A stretch of DNA of 64,000 nucleotides from positions 40,887,737 to 40,951,736 of the forward strand of contig OX411548.1 in the NCBI GenBank assembly GCA_948146395.1, written 5' to 3'. Below are positions 24,041 through 35,181 of this stretch, one piece after another. This DNA is from Fragum whitleyi. Taxonomy: Eukaryota > Mollusca > Bivalvia > Cardiida > Cardiidae. The notes below the pieces were generated by a model. It was not told where the DNA came from, made no database searches, and worked only from the letters and a program-made list of their open reading frames with translations. The first letter of the stretch is position 1. Every line of letters starts with the position of its first letter. Both the position numbers and the translations under genes were made by a program.

Positions 24041-24923
24041 TGTTATTTGGAGGGTAGGCTTTTTGAGTTTTATCATTCCCCATTGTCAGTTGTTCCTATC
24101 ACTTTCCCAAAATCAATATTTAGTACAAGTATGATTTGCTTGCTTTTTGATGTTTGGAAATGATATTGTTGTTAAAATCATATTCGGTGATTTGATCTTA
24201 ATAAACACAAAATTAGAGCGATTCACAGACTATTTGAAACATTGTAAATCTATTTCTATTTGTAAAAACATATCATCATGATAAATGAAACCCTGTAAAA
24301 CACGATTTTAATTGATTAAATGATTATATAATCAGCGTTATACATGTATCGCCTGCAATAACAGTGTATAGTTTACAGTCCCAGAGAACCCATTGAAGTC
24401 ATAGGCACTTGGATACTGGATTAAATAACAATCAACCAATATCACAAGTATATAACAAAAAATACATAAGGTGGTGCAGCTGCCATGTTTAAGAGAACGG
24501 GTGTTTTTACAAGCATCTTTGGCTTCCGTCACAGGACGTGTTTACTCCTGAGAATCAGTACCGAATTGCTTGTAAAATCATCCGTTCCCTTAGAAAATGG
24601 CGACCGCACTATCTTGTGTATGTTTATTATAGTATTATACTGGTGAGTTGTTATAAAATCCTAAATCCAAATGCCTATGATTGAAGTCGAGCAAATGCAT
24701 AAAAAAGCAAATACTCCAAAATTGTTTTCGTAAGTTTTGCTTTTCTGTATACTCTGATAAATCGAAGTTCGAGGATTGCTGATTTTTCAGCTGACCCGGT
24801 GACATACACCAACATCTTCGAGACATGATATCAAGGTAAAATCTGCAGAAAATAAGCATTTTTTACACAATACTTGGATATGTATGCAAGAAAGCCGGTT
24901 TGACAAGCGTGTAAAAAAACATA
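24041..24923. other. No gene seen
   Basis: Several short minus-strand frames without recognisable content. Confidence 0.4.
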
Positions 24924-25053
24924 CCCTGCGTTCAGGATCACAAAACGGTGCAAACAGTTTTCCAATTATACCCCGCTTTGCACGTGCACTTGCGTGCAAA
25001 GCGATGTATAATTGGAAAATTGGTTGCACCGGTTTGTGATCCTGAACACAGGG
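24924..25053. repeat. Long hairpin with nearly perfect arms (130 bases)
   Basis: The left arm reads CCTGCGTTCAGGATCAC, then CGGTGCAAACAG and TTTTCCAATTATA. The right arm mirrors it with TATAATTGGAAAATTGG, TTGCACCGG and GTGATCCTGAACACAGG. The centre is itself paired (CGCTTTGCACGTGCACTTGC and GCAAAGCG). A single-arm relative lies at 29568-29627, so this may be a small palindromic mobile element. Confidence 0.7.
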
Positions 25054-25621
25054 CTGATATCATCCGCACTTTCTTGAAAAAAGAAGGGTAGCTATAGGTA
25101 GATTTTGCGCGGTGAGCCGTGAAATCTACTATTACCTGCACAGTTTAATACAACACATTAAAAAGTTACAATTTACCTTTCAAACGGACGTCATTGCTTG
25201 TCTTAAAATTCGAAATTCAAATGATAGGAAGAGTCTTAAATCCTATTAAATGTTATTTGAATATACCCGATGTACCCATGGTTATGGACTCGGAGTCTAC
25301 GTCAGAGCTCCGTTTTGAAAATACACCTAAAGCAATGCATTCCGGGGGCATAGCCTGTTGAAGATAAACAGTACATATTTAGATGCTAAAGGTTTCATCT
25401 GAGACTCAATGCATCGGCGGAACAAGGGCGTAGCTAGCATTACGCCAATGCGTAATGCGAAATAAATCCTCTGTCGAAAATATCTAATTGACGTCAGTTT
25501 GATTATGCTTATAATGTTTTTGATGGTCTCCAATTTGTGCGTATAAATTTAAAAATCATGTTTATATACCTCCCTGCGAATGAAAAGTGCGAGAAGGTAA
25601 AACCTTGGTACTATGCGTATA
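25054..25621. other. No gene seen
   Basis: Spacer between two palindromic elements. Confidence 0.4.
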
Positions 25622-25858
25622 CCCGAGGTAATAAAACTTTTCTCATGCTCAACTGAGAATTTTCTCAAATTCTGAATTTAAATAAATGTATGAAAAGAAA
25701 AGATAATGTAAATAAGTTGTTATTGATAACAACTTATTTATATCATCTTATATGTGAATACATTAAAATGAATATTAAAACAGAAGTACGGCTTTAATCT
25801 CAAATTGAAATTTGAGAAAATTTTGAATTGAGAATGAGAAAAGTTTTATAACCTCGGG
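25622..25858. mobile_element. Foldback MITE family I, copy 1
   Basis: The whole element is an imperfect palindrome. The ends are CCCGAGGT and ACCTCGGG, with AATAAAACTTTTCTCAT and its mirror ATGAGAAAAGTTTTAT next. The centre is AATAAGTTGTTATTGATAAC followed by AACTTATT. A second copy lies at 50906-51131. No frame. Confidence 0.7.
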
Positions 25859-25949
25859 CACTGAAACCAGAATATTTTGAAAAATAAAACGAGCAAATCG
25901 TTGATTAGCAACTTTAAAGTCGATTTTTCCGGTTGAGTAAGCTACAGTT

Positions 25950-26120
25950 AGACTTTTTTTTGCCCATTGACGAAAGATTTGTTTTTTAAATGGTAAGTTA
26001 TGCCGCTTTCAACAATCTTTCATTGAAATCGCGGCGGCTGGTCACCTTACAATGAATTCCTTGTATTTCCTGCACAAGTTATACCATTACATCCTTTCCT
26101 AGCCGCCGTCTGGAATAACG
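25950..26120 (-). mobile_element. SINE family J, 5'-truncated copy
   Basis: Read on the minus strand it passes GGCTAGGAAAGGATGTAATG, a block containing GGAATTCATTGTAAGGTGAC, and CAGCCGCCGCGATTTCAATG, then AAAGATTGTTGAAAGCGGCA. This is the 3' body of the SINE seen complete at 45525-45800. The tRNA head is absent. Confidence 0.6.
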
Positions 26121-26626
26121 AGGAAAGAGTTTCAAGCTTTTTTTTTTTTTTTTTGCTTGTACGATTATCAAATTTGGAGACAAACTATTTTTAGTTTTTA
26201 GAGGAAGATGTCTTAAATTCTAATAAACATAAATTATATGTCAATATCTTTTCTGTGCCTAATATATTGTGAAACCAGTTTCGTGTATAATCGTTGACAG
26301 TTAAAAGATAAACAAGACAAGTAGGGAATGGTGATTGAGGCATGGAACGGAGACCCCATTAAATCTGTATAAATACGAAAATGTTGTGGGTTTTTTTTCT
26401 GTTTTGTTTTGTTTTTTAACAAAGTGGTTTACGAATTTTGAGACGTTTTACGCAGTAAATATATCCGCAAGCACACATAAAAGATGCGTGCTTAAAATTT
26501 CTTTTAGGGAAGGCAAGTAATTTATCATCCGAACACAATAGGCTACTCGTTTTTGGAAGACAATCATATTTAAATTTAGTTATCCATGAATCAATAGTTG
26601 ATATGCATGGTCTATTTAGAGCATAG
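26121..26626. other. No gene seen; poly-T at about 26139
   Basis: Short T run and spacer. Overlapping short frames on both strands are unrecognisable. Confidence 0.4.
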
Positions 26627-27063
26627 GATAACAACATCGTGAAATTGATAAGGTGAATGAATATGGAATGATTTTGGAATGAGATTGAATGAGTGTGATG
26701 GGTGAGTTTTGAGTGAAATTAAAGGGAGATAATCTAAGATCGCCAATTTTGTTCAGGATGAACAAATTAGCGATATTTATTACCTCCCTTTAATAAAAAA
26801 AACATATACAAGTTCTATGAATCGCTTCCTATTTCTTCATGAACCAATCAGGCGGTTATAATTTCAAATATGTCAGTAAAATCGCGATTTTTTCTATTAA
26901 TATTCAATTTAAATGTAGCTGTTGATTTTATTTTTTAAGAAAGTTTGAAGCGTTTTTTAAGGGTCCGAGTGAGAGTTTGAAATGAATGAATGGATCACTG
27001 AGTGAGCGATTTAGAAAGGCTTTAACCGAGATGAATGTCAGTTTCACGATGTGTTTAACTGTA
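26627..27063 (-). mobile_element. MITE family C, complete copy
   Basis: It has both ends (AACAACATCGTGAAATTGA; TCAGTTTCACGATGTGTTTA then ACTGTA). It carries the AAAGGGAGATAATCTAAGAT ... ATTTATTACCTCCCTTTA stem, ACCAATCAGGCG and GAGTGAGCGATTTAG. About 437 bases, in the opposite orientation to 20041-20504. Confidence 0.7.
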
Positions 27064-27366
27064 ACAAGGAAAAGTATGTTAACCCCTTTAAATCGCGTGT
27101 CTCTGTGTTCGGCGATGAAAGTGAATCGTATAAAATTCCAGGATCATGCACGTTACAAAACATTGATACTGATAGAATATCAGTTACATTGTACTTTGTA
27201 TCATTTAAATAGTGTTACGAATATTCATTTAACGATCGTTTATTGGATTAGAAAATGAAGGACCGATTTATAACCTGACTAATCGTGTTTTATGATTAAC
27301 CTGTCCGTTTGTATTATCTGCACATAAAAATCGCACTTGCAGAATAAGCCTCCCAAATTTCATATT
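27064..27366. other. No gene seen
   Basis: Spacer. Confidence 0.4.
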
Positions 27367-27624
27367 TGTGGCCCGTCACGCGAAAATGGACCATCTGAGA
27401 ACTCTGTAAAAAATATTTAAAAAAAAATTGGTCCAGCATTGATCATCCAGAGGCCACATTTCAAAAATGCTTTCAGTGGAAGGTAGATTGATAATTCTAG
27501 ATTCAGAGTATTAGCAAAGACAGAAAAGTTTCGACCCTAGTCAGTCTGCGCAGTCTGACCAGGGTCGAAAGTATACGCACTTTACGCACTTCCCCAATGG
27601 TCCCTTTTCGCGTGACTGGCCTCA
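27367..27624. mobile_element. MITE family A, copy 2
   Basis: Ends are TGTGGCCCGTCACGCGAAAA and, mirrored, TGAGGCCAGTCACGCGAAAA. It includes the internal GACCCTAGTCAGTCTGCGC block, in the opposite order to copy 1 at 7-267. Confidence 0.7.
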
Positions 27625-28719
27625 TGTACAAAAATTATATCTACTTGCCGTATATGTTTGTCACCAAAGCAGTAAATCAAAAACGCTATTATATTTGAAA
27701 CTTTGTGCAAAAACGTCTTGGCCATCAGAATATCATGCCCGCACATCTATATGCCAATTCTGACACCCCTTCTTTTCATTTTGTTATTTTTTCTGTTATG
27801 TTGTTTTCTTTCATAAGCTTTATATCTATCTTCATTCAATTGAATCATTCATCAAACTTGAGCCACAACTTAACTTGCGAGCTTGTCTCAATCTATCGAA
27901 TGGTAGTTTAGATGGGACAGGTTTACCAGTCTAAGCCACAACAAATATACACGTTTGGATCCGCTCCGGTCTTGAATTACTTCCGAGGTACAACCGAGGT
28001 CGTTGTACCCTAAAATAGTCCGGTTAGAAAAAGTGGTGTGCTCCCTTTGCCACATGTCTTAATGTTTAAATAACAGTAAAATGCTTGTGCCAGACCTCTG
28101 CTACATTTCATGCATAGTTTTAAATGAATCTAAGTGGGAACTATTTTTTCTGAGAGCCTGACCTTTGACGGTGGTTCCCAAGTAAGGAAACTCTTTTGTA
28201 CCATAAGATTTTTTAGGGTGGTTGTGCGCCGTTAAAAATTGTGGGAAAATGAAGCGCTCATGAATGCATTTTCTGGACATAGATTTCAAGAACAAAGAAT
28301 TTTTTTTAAGACTTGCAAACTTGTATAGCCCAAACGACTTTTTTGAGGAGCTACGTGCTGTCAAAATGTGCCAATTTACTATATAATTTAACACGGCCAA
28401 ATCAGACAGGAGTGTAACTGTTTATCTTTGGTTACTGGTGGCGGGACTATAAGCACACGCGGATACTATCGAAACTTCTCTTGGAAAAACAGTGGTAAAT
28501 GTCCTCTTAGGTAGGCTCAAACATTTCAAACGTACAGGGACCAACAATATGAGAGAAATTCGACATACACATGTTTGCTAAGTAGATCAAATGAACTTCA
28601 TAAGTCGGCATAGTTCGACCATGACCTGAGTACCTTGGTCGATATCCTTTTGGGGTTTTTTTGTGTGTGTTGGGTTTTTTGTTTGTTTTTTTCGCATGAG
28701 GGATCAGGCCTCCGGTTGA
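27625..28719. other. No gene seen
   Basis: Only short frames (the longest is 99 residues, minus strand) without recognisable domains. Confidence 0.45.
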
Positions 28720-29170
28720 CAACATCACGAAGTTAAACCAGGCGAATGACTTTTCAATGAGTTTGGAATGAAACTGAATGAGTGGAAGGGGCGCGTTTTG
28801 GATGAAATTCAAGATAGCTGGTAACATATTGATTAATTTGTTCAAATCAAACGAACTGAGGAATATTCTAACCCCCCCCCCCCACCCCCCCCCCCCCCCA
28901 ACGATAATAATCAATGCGTACTTGTCTATGAATAGATTTCCGTGACCATTCGGACACTTCTAAATAGACACCAGCTAATAAAATCACACAACGATTCTAG
29001 TGATTTGAGTAAAGTCGTGGAACGTTTTATACGATTTCGAAGCGTTTTGAACAAGAGGGGTAGGCCTAAGTGTTTTGAATGAATGTTTTAATGGTGCGCT
29101 GGGCGATCGATTTAGAATGGTTTTAATCGGAATGAGTATCGATTTTACGATGTTCAAGATTAACCTGTAA
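28720..29170 (-). mobile_element. MITE family C, diverged copy with poly-C
   Basis: It runs from AACATCACGAAGTTAA through GAAACTGAATGAGTGG and TTTTAATCGGAATGAGTATC to ATTTTACGATGTTCAAGATT. A C run of about 28 bases (28872-28899, one A inside) lies where other copies have the central stem, so the centre has been replaced or decayed. Confidence 0.55.
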
Positions 29171-29530
29171 AGTTCGGCACATTTCCGAGTTTTAACAAGT
29201 TCAACCGAACTTTCCTGACTGACTTCATTAGGAAACTTCGGTTGAGATTGTTAAAGGTCACAGAAGGGCATTGGACCCATAACAGTTCCCCACATTTCGA
29301 AAGTAATGAACTTTAACAGTGTTAACCGAGGGTTCCTAATGACTTGATTAGGAATCCTCGGTTGAGATAGTGAAAGGCCATAGTAGGGCATTGGACTCGT
29401 ATCAGTTCCCCACATTTCGAAAGTCATGAATTTCAACAGCGTTAACCGAGGTTTCCTAATGACATCACTGGGGAACCTCGGTTGAGATCATGAGTTCCGA
29501 AATGACGCGGAACTATTAAGGATCCACTAC
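29171..29530. repeat. 120-bp tandem repeat, family K
   Basis: Three units with a period of 120 share GGCATTGGACCCATAACAGT, CCCACATTTCGAAAGTAATG, AACAGTGTTAACCGAGG and the mirrored CCTCGGTTGAGAT. The final unit ends ACGCGGAACTATTAAGGATC then CACTA. A single-unit relative with clear inverted ends lies at 63360-63512. The 61-residue minus frame inside is only the repeat read through. Confidence 0.7.
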
Positions 29531-30445
29531 CTTAAACCAACAAGCATTCATATTTCCTTTTTTTACCATTATTGTGGGGTACAATTTGCAAACAGTTTGC
29601 ACCGTTTTATCATCCTGGACGCAGGGATGGATTTGTATCATAATGCAGAGTAAAAGACAACGAGTAAAATAAAACGTGTCATTGAAATCTCGCAATAATA
29701 AAATTAATAATAAATCAAACATTTATAATCGTATAACAGAAATCTTGTGTGTGAAAAATGGTCTATACACTAAACGAAGTATGATCAACACAGACCAGTT
29801 TAAAACATAATCATCGAAACACGCATTATTAAGTCGATATCTTGCAGAAAATGATTATTAAATTCAACTTAAGATAACAATTAAAACATCATGAAAGAAA
29901 TGGCACGACTTTGGTTAAAAAGTCATGGGTTGTATTTTATCTTTTTCAAAAAAAGGCAAATTGAACATGTCCTCAAATAATGTATTGCTACTTGGACTAC
30001 TTATTAATTTCAAGCAACTAATCAATTGGCGTTTGATTTTCCCACTGAATTGAAAAAAAGATATTTAGATGTTAGTTCTCAAAAAAGTCATTAATTGTTA
30101 CACCTATTTCTCTAAGAATCAGCGCTACAGTTCTAAAGTGTTTAAAACTTTACAGTAAACACTGTGTAATGGAACACGTTCGAATTAATAATTCCAGATT
30201 CTGTTCAATATCAAAATGAATGTACAGTATCTTATTGTATAATACTATTAATAGGCAGCTGCAAGTCAAAGCATTAATTTAAAATCTTTGCTATGTATTC
30301 TTGTCGAACATATCGCATAGTCGGCGCAAAACTACTGTAAGTGCCTATATATTTAAAGACACTTACAGTAGTTTAACGCTGATCCCATCGGTATGCCATG
30401 TTAGATTAGTCTTTTTCTAATGTATATTATCAAAAATGATATTGA
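29531..30445 (-). other. Downstream (3') region of the zinc-finger gene
   Basis: It lies 3' of the stop codon on the minus strand and presumably includes the 3' UTR. I could not fix a polyadenylation site. 29568-29627 is a one-arm relative of the hairpin at 24924. ACTGTAAGTGCCTATATA and its mirror form a stem near 30333-30372. No other gene is recognised. Confidence 0.4.
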
Positions 30446-31397
30446 TCAATCTGAATCCACATTTATTTCCTCATCCTCATCGTCTGATTCCGTAGATAAT
30501 GGACGATGCGGGTCGTGATTTAATTCAGATGTTTCCTGGTTTCTCCACGTAACGAAATGTCCGCCATCGGATTCACACCCCACACCGTCCGCTTTGTGGT
30601 CCTCGGGTCGACAGTGAACTTTTCTGTGACGTTCTAAATTACTTTTATGACTCGTTGCGTAATCACACACTGGACAAACAAAGTCCTTCTGACCGTTATG
30701 GACAGACAAATGGCGCTTTAAAAGCGCTTTTCGACAAAATCGACGACCGCAGTAAAAGCAAGTGTAGCCATGATAGTGAAAAATCATGGCGTGTTCTCGC
30801 AGAGAAGCCTTGGTGGCGAATAAAATACCACAACATTCAAGAGTTTTAGAACAAGTCTGATGCATCGTCAACATGTGTCGTTTGAGATTGTTCCTCCGAT
30901 CAGTTGTGTACCTACATTGGGGACATGGGAACACTTTTCTCCCGTAACCATATTGGGACGAATAGGGATTTGCACACGGCACTACCACAGGAACTGTCAT
31001 GGCGTCGATTGGGTGACTGACCGTTCTTTCAGCATTAATGTTCACTGAAATACGTGTTTGATCTTTCGGAAAATTCTGCTCAGGAAATACTTGGATTGAA
31101 TTGTTTGGTTGACGCTGTGGTTCGATGGTTGCATGACTGGGCCCCTTTTCTGCATACGGGCTGCTATTTTTCTCACTGAATTTGTTTATTCCGTGTAAAA
31201 CTTGGCTAGCTCTAAAACTCCCAATTTGGCCGAACTGTCCAATTTGATATTCCCTCAAGGATCGTAAACTATCCATCTGTGATATCAAGTTAAAGTGTTT
31301 TGTCAGTGTCGAAATCTCTGCACGATTCTTGGTGAGAAAAACTGATTCGTCCTGGGTAGCTAGGTTTTCCATCCTTCGACCGTAAACGGGAATGGGT
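30446..31397 (-). CDS. C2H2 zinc-finger protein, main (last) coding exon
   Basis: Probable sequence-specific DNA-binding nuclear protein. The exon is read from an acceptor ending TTTCAG (31398 onward) to a TGA stop at 30446. Joined to the 11-base exon at 36454-36464 the frame gives 320 residues beginning M-P-F-R-P-I-P-V-Y-G. The first 160 residues are low-similarity sequence. Fingers follow: F1 at about 162-183 (C-x2-C-x12-H-x4-H), a degenerate F2 at about 192-211 with adjacent Cys-Cys, F3 at about 217-237 and F4 at about 245-265. F3 and F4 are separated by an HNGQKDF-type linker. The tail 307-320 is almost entirely acidic plus serine. The frame also stays open upstream to an ATG at 31489, but that stretch lacks support once the splice is used. 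A second in-frame ATG at 31370 (residue 13) is an alternative start. I do not recognise the orthologue. The C2H2 assignment is firm; DNA targets are unknown. Confidence 0.85.
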
Positions 31398-31569
31398 CTG
31401 AAACGAGATATAGTCCATTCTGAATAATTGTTTCTATGTGTTTTAGGTATGAAATAAAAAAAACTTAGTAAACTGTTGTTTCTTTTCAATATTTTTAACC
31501 CCTATCATGCTATTATTAAAGATACTTATGAGTAATTGCTTCAGTACACGGTTAGTGCGAACAATTTCG

Positions 31570-31692
31570 TATGCGCAAAAACCAAACTTAGGTCTTTGGC
31601 CAGCCTATTCTTACTGCATTATGCGTTGATATAGATCTCAATGTTTGCGCGCACATGTAAAATTGTCGGAAATGTCACGGCATAGCTCGTAT
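31570..31692. mobile_element. MITE family D, degraded fragment
   Basis: GTCTTTGGCCAGCCTATTC is followed by TCAATGTTTGCGCGCACATG, then AATTGTCGGAAATGTCACG at 31663-31682, a diverged family D right end. Confidence 0.45.
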
Positions 31693-31739
31693 TTTCTTAG
31701 TTGATGTCTTTTTCCTTTTTAATTCCTAAAGGACAATAA

Positions 31740-32135
31740 TATAGAGGATAATCGTTGTTTAAGTGTAAGATCGATTTATATTTCATTGAGTGAATAACAA
31801 AAGCTATATTTTCACGAAAACATAGCTTTTGTTTTTTCACGAAATGAAATATTAATCGTTCTTACTCGAAAAACAAACGATTATTCTATTTTTTTCATGC
31901 AAAAATGATACAAAATGTGAAATTTCTAGGACATATTTTCGTAAAGCGCGTCATTTTGCGCGAGATTGCTATGCAACGTTCATTGTGACGTCACTTATTT
32001 CGCCCCGCATAGATGACGTCAGATAGGATGAAATGCACAAAAGCAGGGTATAAGTTGTTGATAACTTCACTGCCTTTTCGGTGAGTTTATCAAGTGATAA
32101 TCTACCGTTATTTCTCGATAAACCACCGAATAAAA
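31740..32135 (+). mobile_element. Repeat family L, copy 1
   Basis: Shared with 48888-49285 (same orientation) and 57410-57800 (inverted). The order is GAGGATAATCG, GATTTATATTTCATTGAG, a nested hairpin of AAAGCTATATTTTC / GAAAACATAGCTTTTG, ACGATTATTCT, GAGATTGCTATGCAA, GTGACGTCAC, and the closing GTTTATCA...GATAATCTACCGTTA. Non-coding, about 400 bases. Confidence 0.7.
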
Positions 32136-32277
32136 ATGTCGCAAGTGCCAATACATTGTATTGACTATTGCTGCATGAAACTACTGTAACGACGTTGACG
32201 TAAAAACGGAAATGATTGGTTGAACCGAAACCTGGCGATGTTTTCCGAAGCTTTCCGACATCGAGCCGATTTAAAAA

Positions 32278-32351
32278 TGAGCCTGTGCGTGACATTTTCA
32301 ACAATTTGACTTGTGCGCGTCGCGGCGAGGAACAAGCATTGAGCAGTGTAG

Positions 32352-32427
<76 letters not shown>

Positions 32428-32938
32428 TAATAACAATAATAATAATGATAATAATAATAATAATATAATAATAATAATAATAATAATATCTTTATTTTGA
32501 GAAGGTAAAACATAAAGACATCAAATTCAACCAACAATGAGATAGAAAAGTGTCTTTTTTACAATTTTGCCTTCTTTCAATCCCAAACTCTTACCCTTTC
32601 CTTTACTCAAGCACACCCATCGACTCCTTCTCACATTCTCGATCACTTAATCGCTCACTCATTCACTCATTCACTCACTCGCTTACTCCCTTAATCACTA
32701 TCATTATAATAAAACAATAATCATGGAAATTTTCATACAGTAGATAGAGTATGATACTATAGATAGCGAAATTGTGTAATCAGAAGATGGCTTGAATGTC
32801 CCTAGATACTTTGAGACCTTATCTATCTATATAATACGCAAAGTAAAGACTCTGGTCAGACTGTGCGGATGCACAGACTGGCAAGGCTATTTGCTTGGCG
32901 CACATTTGAAATTGTCGAATATGTCACGCACGGGCTCA
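32278..32938. mobile_element. MITE family D copy split by a microsatellite
   Basis: The left end (TGAGCCTGTGCGTGACATTT) is at 32278. The matching palindromic centre and right end (GACTCTGGTCAG, CTGTGCGGATGCACAG, ATGTCACGCACGGGCTCA) are at 32820-32938. Between them lie the TAA array at 32353-32489 and about 300 bases of extra sequence including TCACTCATTCACTCATTCAC. The family length is about 240, so roughly 420 bases were gained inside. Confidence 0.65.
32353..32489. repeat. TAA/AAT microsatellite
   Basis: About 45 trinucleotide units with a few TGA/CAA variants. The poly-N, poly-L and poly-Y frames across it are artefacts of the repeat. Confidence 0.9.
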
Positions 32939-33141
32939 TATATCTTATTATGGATGTACTTACTTCAGTTAAAATTCTTGATCCTTTCTCAAGGAAAATC
33001 TGTTTCAATGACGAAACATTGTAATTTCAGTTAAGTAACACAGATACTACAAATCAAACAATTTTAGACTAACCCAATTTCAAAAACAAAACAGATGTTC
33101 ATTCAATGTGCGATATAATTGAAAAAAATCAAAATATTGGA

Positions 33142-33207
33142 GAAAACATTGAGAAAAAGGGAGAAATTGCTTTAGACAAGCAATTTCTCCCTTTTACTCA
33201 ATGTTAC
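33142..33207. repeat. Hairpin family F, copy 2
   Basis: ACATTGAGAAAAAGGGAGAA and ATTGCTTTAGACAAGCAATT with its mirror TTCTCCCTTTTACTCAATGT form a 28-30 bp stem with a tiny loop, the best member of this hairpin family in the window. Confidence 0.7.
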
Positions 33208-33756
33208 CCACTTATTTACTTTCTGTGCATATAAAAATAGGTATGAGGTGAAATGGTAACGTAAACAGGTACAAAAGATCTTATTCTTTTTGGAAATAAT
33301 ATAGTTTTTTCTTGTTTTATGAATAATGAATTTTGCATATTTTAAGAATCGCAGCTTACATCTATTATCCATTGCCATTTAGGCAGGTTTTTCGGAAGAA
33401 CGAATCGTTTATTTTTTCTTTATCTGAAAGGAAGATAACGGACGTCAGGGCAAGATAAATTGCTTTACTCGATTTATAAGTATCACGAAGAGGCATACAA
33501 ATTTCAAACATGGCGAAATTTCTTTCCCTTATAGATTATAGATGCGTTTATTTGTATTTGTATGATTAAATTAGATTATTTTAGAATGCTATTGATGCCC
33601 AAAAGCATTCCCGTCTTTTTCTCAAAATTGAAATTGATGTATTTCTTTTAACCCTCGTCCGCCCTATTTGTAATAGCAATAAAGAATCATATTTGATTAT
33701 CACGATTATTAATCATGTATGAATCATATCATTTTTTATCATTATTAGAATTATCG
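33208..33756. other. No gene seen (intronic)
   Basis: AT-rich intron sequence without a recognised element. Confidence 0.4.
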
Positions 33757-34050
<294 letters not shown>

Positions 34051-34619
34051 ACTTTTATTACTGTCGAAAATGACAATTTCATTCTACATTTCTCTTCTTT
34101 TGCGAATACTTTCCCATTAAAATATGTCACAAATATCAACTAAAGTGATTAAACACAAAAATAATACGGTTCTGATGTGATGCAATAGTTCTTATTAATC
34201 ATGTGCGAAAATAGGGTATCACTTTGTTTTCTATAAGAGCTTCTAAGCTTTATTTCTAATTTATGTGAAGTTCCATTAGATTTAAACTTAAAATGTCTTT
34301 TCCACTTAATTTCTTATTACAGGGAGTCTATAAAGGGCCAATATGCAATCACGCTTTTTTAACAGGGTGAAGGCCACACAGAAAGGTCATGTGTAATTTA
34401 GGACAAATTTGTCACGCTGTCATACTGTAAATAACCTTATCATTTTTTTTTAAATTTGAATTATTCTGGAAGATTTTCGGAATAATTGGGATGAGCAATT
34501 TTTAATTATTTCAAAATGTGGAAATATAAAGTCGCTAATTTCGATTGTTCAAATAAACGAAATAAACGGCTTTTAGTACGTCCCTTTAAGTAAAATCTAC
34601 GTGCTTTAAAGATAAACAC
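34051..34619. other. No gene seen (intronic)
   Basis: AT-rich intron sequence. Confidence 0.4.
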
Positions 34620-34814
34620 AACCTTATATAAACAAGAATGATTTGATTATTTAAATGAAGTTTTGGATGATTCAGAATAGTTTTCGAATAGTTTCGGAGC
34701 GTCTGAGAACGATTTGAGTGTGTGCTATAGAATGCTATGAACGGAGCGCCGATCGAGTGTTTTAGAATGTTTTCATTCGGGGTAAGTTTCAATTTCACAA
34801 TGTTATAAACTGTA
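34620..34814 (-). mobile_element. MITE family C, fragment
   Basis: TTTCGGAGCGTC, TTTGAGTGTGTGC, GAACGGAGCGCCGATCGAGT, TTTTCATTCGGGGTAAG and TCAATTTCACAATGTT then AAACTGTA occur in family order. One half only. Confidence 0.5.
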
Positions 34815-35181
34815 TGAAATTTTAAAAGAATTAAGACGACACCACGAGATGGCATGATTGTTTGAAAAATTATAGCTTGTATGTTAAGAAGGTCTAAAAC
34901 ATATTACAAATTAGTAGTTTTAGTTGAAATAGGATCTTACATGAATCAGTCCGTTAAATTGGAAACGATGCTTTCTTAAAATGCATGTCGTGTACTATTC
35001 ACCTATTTTCAAAACTGACATAGGGATAATTGCGTGAAAAATGAATAAAATATTGATAGGGAATTCTACAGACAAAATCGAACAATAATTTACCCGCATG
35101 TATATATGTAATGTTGAATTACCTTTGGTCAAAAGTAATCTTTTAAATTTCCCATTAAAGTTTATACAAAATAAGCATATT

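Noticed and set aside
28872..28899. Poly-C tract as an i-motif or promoter element
   Set aside because: It lies within a decayed family C copy and no gene start is nearby; simple homopolymer expansion is enough.
29171..29530. CRISPR-like array
   Set aside because: The 120-base units are contiguous with no unique spacers, and the context is eukaryotic.
30655..31048. Plus-strand frames of 64 and 62 residues
   Set aside because: Antisense shadows of the zinc-finger exon.
31398..31489. The 30 extra N-terminal residues of the zinc-finger frame
   Set aside because: They precede a good acceptor (TTTCAG) and carry no signature; splicing to 36454-36464 gives a better start.
31969..32537. Leucine-, asparagine- and tyrosine-rich frames of 79-155 residues
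   Set aside because: They read through the TAA microsatellite and family L/D repeats; no protein signature.
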